64,000 bases of DNA from Triglochin maritima (lineage: Eukaryota > Streptophyta > Magnoliopsida > Alismatales > Juncaginaceae): the NCBI GenBank assembly GCA_963682175.1, contig OY821786.1, forward strand, positions 25,256,501 to 25,320,500, read 5' to 3'. The first letter of the stretch is position 1. Each line of letters starts with the position of its first letter. Positions 1 through 10,621 of this stretch are shown in pieces. The notes under the pieces were generated by a model. It worked only from the letters and a program-made list of their open reading frames with translations, was not told the DNA's origin and ran no database searches. Position numbers and translations under genes: made by a program.

Positions 1-456
1 TGTTAGATTAAGACTCCAAAACGCTACTAAGGAGTGGCTGTCCCATAAAAGATAAGGTGGGGGATTTCATCACCCATTCCTTCGCCCCACAAACCACACT
101 AATCAAGAGCCTAATTTTTAAAATCAAGTAGACATTGGCCCTAAGGATTTCGGGCGCATTAGGAGAGTGATCTGGTCCTGACCATCATGACCTGATCGGC
201 GTTGCCCACTCTGTCGATAGTAGGAGAGACGAGATCTTCGGATCTTGACTCACTTGCTGGGCTTTGTGGTCCTCGTCGTAGGGAGGTGAGGCGTGTTGAG
301 GCCATGTGACCTCGCAGTTTGGCGTCGTCTAGCTGTAAGGACCTATAGCGACCTTAGGATTGCTTGAGCCTTTTTTGCTTGTGTGCATCTACCTGTACCC
401 ATCCGCCGTAGCATAAGGACTTCTTCCCTTCTCTCCCGAGTCATTCTTTCTCTGCT
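1..456 (+). other. Element A: 5' untranslated leader (partial)
   Basis: This non-coding stretch matches the leader between PBS and gag in elements D (about 43600-44100) and C (about 57730-58230). It includes a 37-nt block at 39-75 that is identical in all three, and a second conserved patch at about 178-205 containing GATCGGCGTTGCC. No PBS or LTR is visible, because the window opens inside the leader. Conservation of this non-coding DNA exceeds that of the neighbouring coding sequence, which fits a retroelement RNA signal such as packaging or dimerisation. That role is inferred. Confidence 0.75.
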
Positions 457-2038
457 GTGTTCCCCCATCTTCTCCTTTATGCACATTCTTTGTTAAAAAA
501 AGTTTTGGTTTGTGTGTGTGCACCTTTGTGCATGCTTTCGTGGGCACGAGACGAGAGTGGTCGTTTGACGAGAGGCGTTGTCAACCCTGCTTCGGTAGTC
601 GATTTCTCGATGCCTTCCTCCTCTCGTGTTGCACTCAGTTCGGGTTTAATGACTGCTCATTTCCGTGAGGAGGAGCAGTTGCTGGACCAACCTGTTCCAC
701 CTGTGCTTCCTGTTGTGGCTCCCATACCTCTACGTGATCGATGCTACCCGAGTCGTACCGCTCTACCCTCATGCATCGTATTGCCAGAGGTAAATGGGAA
801 CGATATTGAGGTTCAGCCTCAGTTTATTTCCATGCTCCCTCACTTCACTGGGAAAGGTGACCCCTATATCTTTCTCAGGGAATTTGAGGAGGTCTGTGCT
901 ATGTTCAAGCTGCAACAACTTAGCACATACTCCATCCATCTTAGGCTTGTTCCTTTTGCACTAAAGGATGACGCCAAGAAGTGGTTGTACAGCAACCAGG
1001 CGAATGCCTTTAGGACTTGGGATGAGTTTCCATCTGCATTCCTCAGATTGTTTATGAGGGTCTTCACATCCTGGTAGAACGCTCCTTGAGTCCATGTGTC
1101 AAGGAGAGTTCTTAGGAAAGGATGAAAGGGAGGCATGGGCTTTCCTAGAAGACCTTGCTGAGAAAACAATGCAATGGGAGAGTGTGAGGGAACCACCTGC
1201 ATCATCTAACATAGGAGCGAGGATCGCGAATGCAAACTCGACTAGATCGGGTGCCGCATTTGCTGTCGATACCACTACGGCCACCGAGGCCCGCATGGTG
1301 GCCTTAATGCGCCGTATAGATTCGATTGAGCTCCAAAAACCAACAAGGTGCACCTCACATGTCCACATCTGGTCGAGTTCCCTGTCATTCATGTGGTAGG
1401 ATAGGTCATGTAGAGAGCGAGTGTGCGTCCATTCCTCCTGAGATGGAACATGTCAACGCCATCTATGACAGAGCTAGGAATGACCCATACTCATCATCTT
1501 ATAATCCTGGATGGAGGAACCACCCCAATATTTCATGGAACCAAAATAATGCCCCGGGTGGTCCTTCAAACTCCTCTCGACCACCAAACCAATCATACCA
1601 ACCTCCCATGCATTCACAATCTTATCAGCCACCCTAAGCTCCAATCACCAATCAATCAGGTTTCCCAAATTCCAATAATATGGAAACCCGATTCAATTCG
1701 CTTGAGACCTTGACTCGTGGACTTGAAAATTCAATAATTTTTTATGTCAACCACAAGTCAAGTTCTCACTTCAAATCAGCAGACCATCAAATCTCTATAG
1801 CTTCAGATGGGTCAATTGGCTCAGTTTGTACATGAAAGAGAGAGAGTCTCTGCCTAGCCAGCCTGAGGCTAACCCCGCATGTACCAGCAACAACACGCAA
1901 AATGAGAATGTGGTACCTCGGGGGCGGCAAGTGAACCATGTGGAGGAACCTGTTCACCATGTCAATTCCATTGTAACCTTAAGGAATGGAAAGCAGGTTG
2001 ACTATGACATTTCCTTGCCACCACCACCACCATCTATG
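457..2038 (+). pseudogene. gag: Element A: gag pseudogene (capsid, zinc knuckle, proline-rich linker)
   Basis: Retrotransposon gag would form the particle that packages element RNA. Residues of the open stretch 457-1077 match the Retrotrans_gag core of element D (FTG-KGDPYIFLREFEEVC, then FALKDDAKKW). After about 1046 a block of roughly 170-200 bp present in D is missing, and frame is lost. Gag resumes in another frame at 1094-1325 (MCQGEF...REAWAFLEDLAEKT). The zinc knuckle CHSCGRIGHVESEC (CX2CX4HX4C) lies at about 1384-1425 in a third frame. A proline/asparagine-rich linker follows, ending at TAA near 1635, and more linker is open at 1826-2038. The linker was open into the protease before the solo LTR inserted. 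Start at 457 is uncertain, because the N terminus does not match the conserved MRGW start of D and C. Broken and non-functional. Confidence 0.8.
2034..2038. repeat. Target-site duplication of solo LTR S, left copy (CTATG)
   Basis: CTATG directly precedes the LTR terminus at 2039 and is repeated exactly at 3557-3561 directly after the other terminus. A 5-bp duplication is standard for LTR retrotransposon integration. Confidence 0.92.
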
Positions 2039-3556
2039 TGTAGGATCGTGTGGGTTATGGGTCCACAATTAAGGCTAATTAACAAATTTAATCCTAAACA
2101 AACTCTACTTGCAAGCCAAAAGATGATGCAGCGGAATTTAAAACAAATACAAGCAAGTAGGGAAGAAATAAGCAAACCACAATCACACGGGGATTTTATA
2201 GAGGTTCGGCACCCCACCCGGGTCCTAGTCCTCTCTTGTAAGCTCCGCTCGACTCCTCGAGCTCCGCCTACGTCTTCACTAACCACTCCTCGTTCCGGGC
2301 CGGGAGAGAACGCCTTTACACCACAAGCACCACGAACAACCTCGCTTGCTTGAAATCTTCCTCTCACAATCCGAGAGGGAAACTTCGGGCTTTCACCGAA
2401 GTCCTTGCTTCTTTTACAACTGAGAACTTGAGTGGAACAACACTCTTAACTTGAGCACACTTGAGAAATATTAGAATTGAGACTAAAGTGTGGAAATTGG
2501 AGGTTTCGAGTGTTTGGGATTCTCTCTAATGTTTGAGACAAGTTTGTAGTGGGAGAGTTGTGTTAAAATGTGTTTTACAACTCCTTATATAGGCATTAGA
2601 GAGAATAGAGTCGTTGGGATTGATTGGGTATGAGTTGATGTGTGATTACACAAAATAGAAACTTCAGGACCCAATTCTGGATGAATTTGGTCGACCGGAT
2701 CAGGATGAACGGTCGACCGTTTGGCAGTTTTGAACTATGTTCGGTCGACCGGTTAGGAAACGGTCGACCGCTCAACGCTACGACTTAGGTACACTTAAGT
2801 CATCGGTCGAACACAAGAAGAGGGTTCGGTCGACCGATTTCGTCCAGGCACTTTGGGGTTGACAAACAATTAGATATTCGGTCAACCGAAATAGGTCTAG
2901 CAGTCGACCGATTTTCAACAGGCAGTTGGGGTTTGTCAAGAGATGGACAAACGGTCGACCGATCTTGGTCCTCGGTCGACCGATACATGAAATGTATTTG
3001 GGGTATTTTTGGTTTAATACGAATACGACCGTTGGGTATAATGACAAAAATAACGGTCGGAAAATTAAGTTCAAACGGTCGACCGAAAGAGAATGTGCGG
3101 TCGACCGAAACTAGACAGGGAAACACAAACAGAATACTTGATCATTCGGTCGACCGAACGGCCTGTTGCGGTCGACCGAATGTGGGCAGACAGTTAGGGT
3201 TCAGGTTTAGTGTTTTCCGGTGTAAGTTTGGGTGATCTATTGAAGTCCAAATTATGTGAAATTTCGTGTGTGACTTCTATAAGGAACCTAGTGTGTGTTT
3301 AAGTTGATTTTAGCTCAAGTATGCTCAATTTACACATGTTCCTAAGACTCAAAGAAAATATATAATACATGTCTTCAAATGAGCTTGATTACATGTCTTG
3401 ACTTGATTTTCCTTTCTTCCTTGAGTCTTGATCACCTGTAGAGGTTAGCACAAAGCAATATATATGCAATGCAATATGTGTCCTACTCTACATGATCATA
3501 ATTAAGATTAGGTTAATTAAATCATCAAAACATAGATTAAGGCCAAAAAGCCAACA
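2039..3556 (-). mobile_element. Solo LTR S, Sirevirus-like Ty1/copia, reverse orientation
   Basis: Read on the minus strand this 1518-bp element begins TGTTGGCTTTTTGGCC and ends CACACGATCCTACA, the same termini as the K1 LTRs. It is flanked by CTATG on both sides and contains no internal domain. It is therefore a solo LTR left by LTR-LTR recombination. A TATATAAGG box lies on the minus strand at 2583-2591. The 2689-3180 part is packed with CGGTCGACCG palindromes, many in pairs about 22 bp apart. It interrupts the gag-protease linker of element A. Confidence 0.93.
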
Positions 3557-3561
3557 CTATG
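3557..3561. repeat. Target-site duplication of solo LTR S, right copy (CTATG)
   Basis: Exact repeat of 2034-2038. The A reading frame on both sides is in phase once one TSD copy and the LTR are discounted. Confidence 0.92.
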
Positions 3562-4668
3562 CAGCCCCTCAGTGGGAATGGTGGTGAAGAAGAGGCTGAG
3601 GGTGAGGGTAATACACCAACACCTCCTTCTCAGGCACCGCAGAAAACCTACTTGCCAAAAGCTCCCTATCCAAGTAGGTTAACCAAAACGCAGAGTGACA
3701 CAATGGATAAGATATTAGAGGTGTTTAAGCAAGTGAAGGTTAACATCTCCTTGTTGGATGTCATCCAACAAATACCTCAATATGCCAAAGTGTTGAAGGA
3801 TCTCTGCACAACCAAGAGGAAGACCAATGTTCCTAAGAAAGCATTCTTGGATGCAAATGTAAGCTCACTTTTGTCCAATCCCGCCTACACAAAATACAAG
3901 GACCCTGGGTGTCCTACTATTCAGTGTACGATAGGGGACACTAGCATGAGTAATGTATTGCTTGATTTAGGATCGGCGGTCAACCTCCTCCCATTTTCTG
4001 TTTATCAACAGTTGAATTTGGGAGAATTGAAACCAACTAAGATCACCCTCCAATTGGCGGATAGATCCATTCGTATTCCAAAGGGGATTATCGAGGACGC
4101 GCTTATCAAAGTTGGAGATTTTATATTTCCAGTCGATTTTGTTGTCCTCGATACAATTCCTGTTGCGAACACCCACTCTCAAATACCTTTGATTTTAGGT
4201 AGACCATTTCTGGCAACTTCCAACGCCTTAATTAATTATAGAAATGGTCTCATGAAGCTCTCATTCGGTAACATGAGTGCTGAGTTTCATTTGTTCAACT
4301 CTGGTAGGCAACATGAGCCCATGGATCAACCTTTAAATCTCAATCTCATCCGCCAATTAGAGAAAGCACCGCAAAATCAACGAACACCCCTAACACCAAT
4401 GCAACCCATTGAGAATGTTTGTGGGCCCAGCGAAAACTCATTGCCTATCTTTTCAATGCAACAGAGTGAGATGACATCAAACATGAATGTCCAAAATGAG
4501 TGTTCGTTGCATGATTCAGTTGAGATTACTAGTGAGAGTGAGACACCTCATCATTTGCCTATACCAGAAGGTGTCTCTATCTCATGCCCCTTGGCCATTG
4601 AGCCATTTGACCTTCATCTTGACTCCAACAAGGACCCACCACGACCGAGCTTTTGCTTGATGATATAA
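3559..4668 (+). pseudogene. pro: Element A: protease region of gag-pro (369 codons open)
   Basis: This encodes the linker and aspartic protease that would cleave the polyprotein. The domain order matches element D: a proline/glutamate-rich linker, a conserved YLPKAPYPSRLTK patch, the block DLCTTKRKTNVPKKAF, then the retropepsin-like fold. The active-site strand is LLDLGSAVNLLPFSVY; Athila-type proteases use DLG where most have DSG or DTG. LQLADRSIRIPKG, FPVDFVVLD and ILGRPFLATSNALI follow. The first ATG (3559) belongs to the TSD; the true upstream sequence is the gag interrupted by the solo LTR. The frame stays open over 1.1 kb despite A's age, then ends in a divergent C-terminal tail with no RT. 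Domain assignment is strong; activity is unlikely because gag is broken. Confidence 0.85.
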
Positions 4669-4811
4669 ATGATGGTGGGAGGTCCTTGTTGGACCACTTG
4701 GGGAGAAGCCCCATTCTTAGTGATGCAGGTCTGCTGCATCCATTGAATAAGCTTGAGGAACTCATTCTGATGCACCCACCTATTTGTTGGAGGGTTTTGT
4801 TCGATGAGCAA
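4669..4811 (+). other. Element A: decayed coding tail after the protease
   Basis: One frame stays open across the array insertion point (LLDDINDGG... before 4811, LNPSEATQ... after 21320), which suggests the protease polyprotein once extended here. I do not recognise the product; it is not RT. It ends at the target site AGCAA of the tandem array. Confidence 0.45.
4807..4811. repeat. Target-site duplication of array T, left copy (AGCAA)
   Basis: AGCAA directly precedes the LTR terminus TGATTGATCTCG at 4812 and recurs at 21316-21320 after the opposite terminus GTCAATCA. The outer flanks are collinear with element A. Confidence 0.92.
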
Positions 4812-6374
4812 TGATTGATCTCGTTTTATATTTAACCGCAAGTGCACGGCCGCGTTGAAGCGGTGGCAAATACGGGTCGTCCACTGGGAGGTGTGTCGAC
4901 ACTTGGTTTGTTCGAAGGCGAGAGGTAAAGAAAGGGAAGAAAGGTTGGTTACACTAAACTACACTAAGGTGCAAATGGAAATGGAAGAAAAGCAAGAAAA
5001 CTAAACCCCAAAGGGGGGTAGAGAAATAATGTGAACATAAAGAAGTGTGTGTGTGTTCATTAAGCTCCTCACAACATGTAGTGCATGAAATCATAAAACT
5101 ACATCCAACTTTGCCTCTACATGAATTAAGATTTCACTACATCATTAAAACATACAAGACATTAATTGGAATGAAGCTACATGAACTCAAGTATAAAGAC
5201 TATACCCTACTATGCCTCTACATGAATTAAGATTTCACTACATCATTAAAACATACAAGACATTAGCTAAGGTAAAGGCAACAAGAGCACATACACTACA
5301 AATTGTGTTTCCAACATTAACTTCATCCATATCCTAACCTTATCATTCCCCATAAAATAGGTCCACTAATCAAAGCATAAGCTAAGCTTCATTCAAGAGC
5401 ATTAGCCTATCAAAGATAAGAGTGGAGACCCATTAGATGGTTATGGAAATCATGTAAAGCTCAAGGGATAAAAATAACACACACTTAATACACTACATGA
5501 TTATATCACATATTTCTCCACCCCCCAAATGGGGATGGAACTACTCACTACTCATTACACTACTGATTAGACTAAGCAAAGAAAGCATAATACTGAAATG
5601 AAAGTTAACTAAGAAGGCAAGAAGCATTAAAGAAACATAAAAGGAAAGGAAAGACTAAACAAACATGCACAAATTAAAAGACAAGATTTAAAGAAACTAG
5701 AAGAATTATTTTATTAACAAAATGACTCACATTGAAGGTAGCATTCTTCTCCACCTTGAGTTTTTGCTTCAAGGCTCACTCCTTAGTAGAGAGAATGCCA
5801 CCAAGCAATGGGTAATTACAATGGAAGGTGAAGAGTTCTATTTATAAGCATGGAAAAAGCTAATCGGGGACAATCCCCCGATGTGGGACTAAACCAATAC
5901 CAAAAATAGCCTAAACGAACATTAATACAAGTCCAGGAGAAATTTCAACGGATCCTGAGCAATATGGACCGCCAATTAGCGGTCCAAGACCGCCAATTGG
6001 CGGTCCAAAATTGTCGGATCGTGTTGGAATTTGTTGTGGGCTTTGCTTTCTGGTATTGTTGGTCTTTGATGCGGTTACTCGACTTGTTAGAGCTCCGACC
6101 CGAATAGAATTGGTAAAATACTCCCCATGATGGTGTGAAGTATCCTGTTTTGCTCTTAGGTCCTTCTGTCTTACATTCAGGTCCTTCTCCTTTGCATCTT
6201 GGTCCCTAGATCTCACCATTCAGTCCTTTTTCCCAGCTTTTGGGTCCTTTCATGGCTCTTCTCTTCAAACCTCTTTATTCCTGAAAACTAAACATAAAAC
6301 TCGTCACGTAGCGTTGCTTAGGTGTAAGATAATGGATATAAGATACAAATATGAGCATGAAATGATGTCAATCA
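4812..6374 (-). repeat. Element T: leftmost LTR (3' LTR), complete, 1563 bp
   Basis: Minus-strand reading starts TGATTGACATCATTTCATGC and ends GATCTCG-adjacent TCAATCA, the inverted terminal dinucleotides TG/CA of the family. This is the only copy in the array with an intact, uninverted tail (4812-4888), as expected for the 3' LTR. It contains a TATAAATAG box (minus, 5838-5846), paired CCGCCAATTGGCGG-type palindromes starting at 5969 and 5990, and five GGAC units (GTCC on plus at 6160, 6181, 6202, 6223, 6244) at exact 21-bp spacing. Confidence 0.9.
5838..5846 (-). promoter_or_regulatory. TATA box in array LTR, unit 1
   Basis: TATAAATAG on the minus strand, in the same context (upstream of GAACTCTTCACC) as the TATA boxes of the D and C LTRs. 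Equivalent boxes lie at 8705-8713, 11571-11579, 14437-14445, 17302-17310 and 20168-20176, so the array holds six potential LTR promoters pointing the same way. Confidence 0.7.
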
Positions 6375-7670
6375 AATACCCCCACACCTAAGTTTTTGCT
6401 AGTCTCGAGCAAAACAAAGAAAGGAAAAAGCATACGAAAAACAAGAAATCCTAACTCACTTTCGTAGGAATCACGGTTGCACTTAGCACGTGCAACAAGC
6501 CGTTAAACCTCCTTGTTGCCAAGGAGGAGGAGTGTTGTCTCCTGAGGGTTTTCAGCGGATATACCCACAAAATCCGAACAAGATGCATTATTCAATCTAG
6601 ACCTCGACTCGTTGGAAATATTTTGTCGATCAATGGACGCGGTAATGCTACGGGCCGACTCTATATAGGTGATCAGTCCACACCTCTACCCTAATGAACC
6701 ATTCGTGTTAGTTAAATAAGGAATTAAGTGAAAGACATGGACAACCTCAAGATCCTCAAGTGATACAAAGTGTAAGGTCCATTAAGGTTCTTATTTGCAT
6801 TACCATTTTTTTTCTTTTTGTTTCTTTTCACACATTTTTTTTCTTCTTTTTTTTCTTCTTTTTATTAGTTGGAGCTTCATTCTCCCAGGGTCAGGTTTCG
6901 TGCATCATTGCCCATGAGGACTTACACTATCACGTACACCTTTCCCCAAATCTCCACATAGGGCAATCCCTACCACCCGTGTAACGGGAGTTCGGTCGGC
7001 GCATCCCAAGTCAGATGCCTCGAAAGCACCAGGCACAAAGTCCCCTCAGACCTACTTTCCCGAGTGATAGGAGCCGTGCGAGAAGAGAGAACATCTACTC
7101 ACTTATTTCTTATCTACACATGAACCAAAACCCCTACACTAATGTCTCACAACAAGATTAAGAGGGTCCTTGACTACAACAAACTTCCTAAATTAACAAA
7201 CACGAATTATTGACTCACTAGGTTCAGGGTGGACTTCTTTGAATGTTTGAGCACTGAAACCCTATGATTACTCACCCCCAAAGGAAAACTGGGGTGCATC
7301 CTAACGACTCGATAAATCCTAAAGCCACGTACTAGATATCCTAATGCATCAAGTTCAAGACAATTTTGGGAGCTTTCTTTTTACTTTGCCTCTCAACGGT
7401 TTTGCACATGCTAAACACACGCAAAACCCACAAAACATTTTCTTTCGAAAACACATGAAGATTTTGAAAGAAATGTGAAAATTTTGAAGCACTAGGCAAG
7501 CAAAAGAAGACAAGTCACCCAAGGATCATGGCAAGCAGATATATCGATATTAAATGCATCACACTAACATGACCCTAAACATGCAAACAAAAGAAAGCAA
7601 AATCAAAAGAAAAGACTCGACTATGTACACACGTAAAACACCCCCCCACACCTACTTCATGCATTGTCCG
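6375..7670 (-). other. Element T: polypurine tract and 3' UTR-derived internal segment, unit 1
   Basis: On the minus strand this ends with the PPT (AGGTGTGGGGGTATT) abutting the LTR at 6374. It matches the 3' UTRs of D (49700-51240) and A (21321-23089), including the GTTACACGGGTGGTAGGGAT block near 6957-6985 and a second PPT-like G tract at 7639-7654. No coding sequence is present. The short frames here are T-rich or antisense artefacts. Confidence 0.85.
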
Positions 7671-7757
7671 CAATTTGCCACCGCTTCAACGCGGCCGTGC
7701 ACTTGCGGTTAAATATAAAACGAGATCAATCAAGTTTTTGGCGCCGTTGCCGGGGAG
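7671..7757 (+). other. Inverted LTR-tail plus tRNA-Asp PBS block at unit 1/2 boundary
   Basis: Against the surrounding minus orientation, this block reads forward: last 61-62 bp of the LTR (TTTGCCACCGC...GATCAATCA, to 7732), AGTTT, then the 18-nt PBS TGGCGCCGTTGCCGGGGA (7739-7756). The left junction follows the second PPT-like tract at GTCCGCAA. The right junction falls in GGGAGGTG, which is shared between the sequence after the PBS and the LTR. Equivalent blocks lie at about 10537-10623, 13403-13489, 16268-16354 and 19134-19220. Confidence 0.88.
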
Positions 7758-10621
7758 GTGTGTCGACACTTGGTTTGTTCGAAGGCGAGAGGTAAAGAAA
7801 GGGAAGAAAGGTTGGTTACACTAAACTACACTAAGGTGCAAATGGAAATGGAAGAAAAGCAAGAAAACTAAACCCCAAAGGGGGGTAGAGAAATAATGTG
7901 AACATAAAGAAGTGTGTGTGTGTTCATTAAGCTCCTCACAACATGTAGTGCATGAAATCATAAAACTACATCCAACTTTGCCTCTACATGAATTAAGATT
8001 TCACTACATCATTAAAACATACAAGACATTAATTGGAATGAAGCTACATGAACTCAAGTATAAAGACTATACCCTACTATGCCTCTACATGAATTAAGAT
8101 TTCACTACATCATTAAAACATACAAGACATTAGCTAAGGTAAAGGCAACAAGAGCACATACACTACAAATTGTGTTTCCAACATTAACTTCATCCATATC
8201 CTAACCTTATCATTCCCCATAAAATAGGTCCACTAATCAAAGCATAAGCTAAGCTTCATTCAAGAGCATTAGCCTATCAAAGATAAGAGTGGAGACCCAT
8301 TAGATGGTTATGGAAATCATGTAAAGCTCAAGGGATAAAAATAACACACACTTAATACACTACATGATTATATCACATATTTCTCCACCCCCCAAATGGG
8401 GATGGAACTACTCACTACTCATTACACTACTGATTAGACTAAGCAAAGAAAGCATAATACTGAAATGAAAGTTAACTAAGAAGGCAAGAATCATTAAAGA
8501 AACATAAAAGGAAAGGAAAGACTAAACAAACATGCACAAATTAAAAGACAAGATTTAAAGAAACTAGAAGAATTATTTTATTAACAAAATGACTCACATT
8601 GAAGGTAGCATTCTTCTCCACCTTGAGTTTTTGCTTCAAGGCTCACTCCTTAGTAGAGAGAATGCCACCAAGCAATGGGTAATTACAATGGAAGGTGAAG
8701 AGTTCTATTTATAAGCATGGAAAAAGCTAATCGGGGACAATCCCCCGATGTGGGACTAAACCAATACCAAAAATAGCCTAAACGAACATTAATACAAGTC
8801 CAGGAGAAATTTCGACGGATCCTGAGCAATATGGACCACCAATTGGCGGTCCAAGACCGCCAATTGGCGGTCCAAAATTGTCGGATCGTGTTGGAATTTG
8901 TTGTGGGCTTTGCTTTATGGTATTGTTGGTCTTTGATGCCGTTACTCGACTTGTTAGAGCTCCGACCCGAATAGAATTGGTAAAATACTCCCCATGATGG
9001 TGTGAAGTATCCTGTTTTACTCTTAGGTCCTTCTGTCTTACATTCAGGTCCTTCTCCTTTGCATCTTGGTCCCTAGATCTCACCATTCAGTCCTTTTTCC
9101 CAGCTTTTGGGTCCTTTCATGGCTCTTCTCTTCAAACCTCTTTATTCCTGAAAACTAAACATAAAACTCGTCACGTAGCGTTGCTTAGGTGTAAGATAAT
9201 GGATATAAGATACAAATATGAGCATGAAATGATGTCAATCAAATACCCCCACACCTAAGTTTTTGCTAGTCTCGAGCAAAACAAAGAAAGGAAAAAGCAT
9301 ACGAAAAACAAGAAATCCTAACTCACTTTCGTAGGAATCACGGTTGCACTTAGCACGTGCAACAAGCCGTTAAACCTCCTTGTTGCCAAGGAGGAGGAGT
9401 GTTGTCTCCTGAGGGTTTTCAGCGGATATACCCACAAAATCCGAACAAGATGCATTATTCAATCTAGACCTCGACTCGTTGGAAATATTTTGTCGATCAA
9501 TGGACGCGGTAATGCTACGGGCCGACTCTATATAGGTGATCAGTCCACACCTCTACCCTAATGAACCATTCGTGTTAGTTAAATAAGGAATTAAGTGAAA
9601 GACATGGACAACCTCAAGATCCTCAAGTGATACAAAGTGTAAGGTCCATTAAGGTTCTTATTTGCATTACCATTTTTTTTCTTTTTGTTTCTTTTCACAC
9701 ATTTTTTTTCTTCTTTTTTTTTTCTTTTTATTAGTTGGAGCTTCATTCTCCCAGGGTCAGGTTTCGTGCATCATTGCCCATGAGGACTTACACTATCACG
9801 TACACCTTTCCCCAAATCTCCACATAGGGCAATCCCTACCACCCGTGTAACGGGAGTTCGGTCGGCGCATCCCAAGTCAGATGCCTCGAAAGCACCAGGC
9901 ACAAAGTCCCCTCAGACCTACTTTCCCGAGTGATAGGAGCCGTGCGAGAAGAGAGAACATCTACTCACTTATTTCTTATCTACACATGAACCAAAACCCC
10001 TACACTAATGTCTCACAACAAGATTAAGAGGGTCCTTGACTACAACAAACTTCCTAAATTAACAAACACGAATTATTGACTCACTAGGTTCAGGGTGGAC
10101 TTCTTTGAATGTTTGAGCACTGAAACCCTATGATTACTCACCCCCAAAGGAAAACTGGGGTGCATCCTAACGACTCGATAAATCCTAAAGCCACGTACTA
10201 GATATCCTAATGCATCAAGTTCAAGACAATTTTGGGAGCTTTCTTTTTACTTTGCCTCTCAACGGTTTTGCACATGCTAAACACACGCAAAACCCACAAA
10301 ACATTTTCTTTCGAAAACACATGAAGATTTTGAAAGAAATGTGAAAATTTTGAAGCACTAGGCAAGCAAAAGAAGACAAGTCACCCAAGGATCATGGCAA
10401 GCAGATATATCGATATTAAATGCATCACACTAACATGACCCTAAACATGCAAACAAAAGAAAGCAAAATCAAAAGAAAAGACTCGACTATGTACACACGT
10501 AAAACACCCCCCCACACCTACTTCATGCATTGTCCGCAATTTGCCACCGCTTCAACGCGGCCGTGCACTTGCGGTTAAATATAAAACGAGATCAATCAAG
10601 TTTTTGGCGCCGTTGCCGGGG
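7756..10621 (-). repeat. Array unit 2 (2866 bp), type B variants
   Basis: Head-to-tail copy of unit 1. It carries the B-type bases CGACGGATCC and ACCACCAATTGGCGG (near 8815-8850) and AAGAATCATT near 8487. It is nearly identical to unit 3. Confidence 0.9.

Larger units (their letters stand above)
4889..7755 (-). repeat. Array unit 1 (2867 bp), type A variants
   Basis: LTR 4889-6374, polypurine tract and 3' UTR 6375-7670, then the inverted LTR-tail/PBS block. It shares diagnostic bases with unit 6 (CAACGGATCC near 5948, GCCAATTAGC at about 5970, an extra TTC in the T-rich tract near 6860) that units 2-5 lack. Confidence 0.9.

Noticed and set aside
5045..5230. A 61-residue frame repeated in each array unit (also at 7912, 10778, 13644, 16509, 19375)
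   Set aside because: It lies antisense within the LTR and recurs only because the unit is tandemly repeated. No relation to known proteins and no conservation in D or C.
5911..6219. A 102-residue minus-strand frame repeated in each array unit, and its 101-residue relative in the D 3' LTR
   Set aside because: It is in U3 and reflects the 21-bp GGAC repeat, which gives a 7-residue pattern. One base closes it in the D 5' LTR. Treated as a by-product, not a gene.
7739..7756. A tRNA-Asp gene fragment at array boundaries
   Set aside because: Only the 18 nt of the PBS are present, next to LTR tail. No tRNA body or promoter boxes.
9662..9850. T-rich frame beginning MHYHFFSF repeated in several units
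   Set aside because: Poly-T and Phe-rich artefact in the 3' UTR, antisense to the element. Length varies with the T run.
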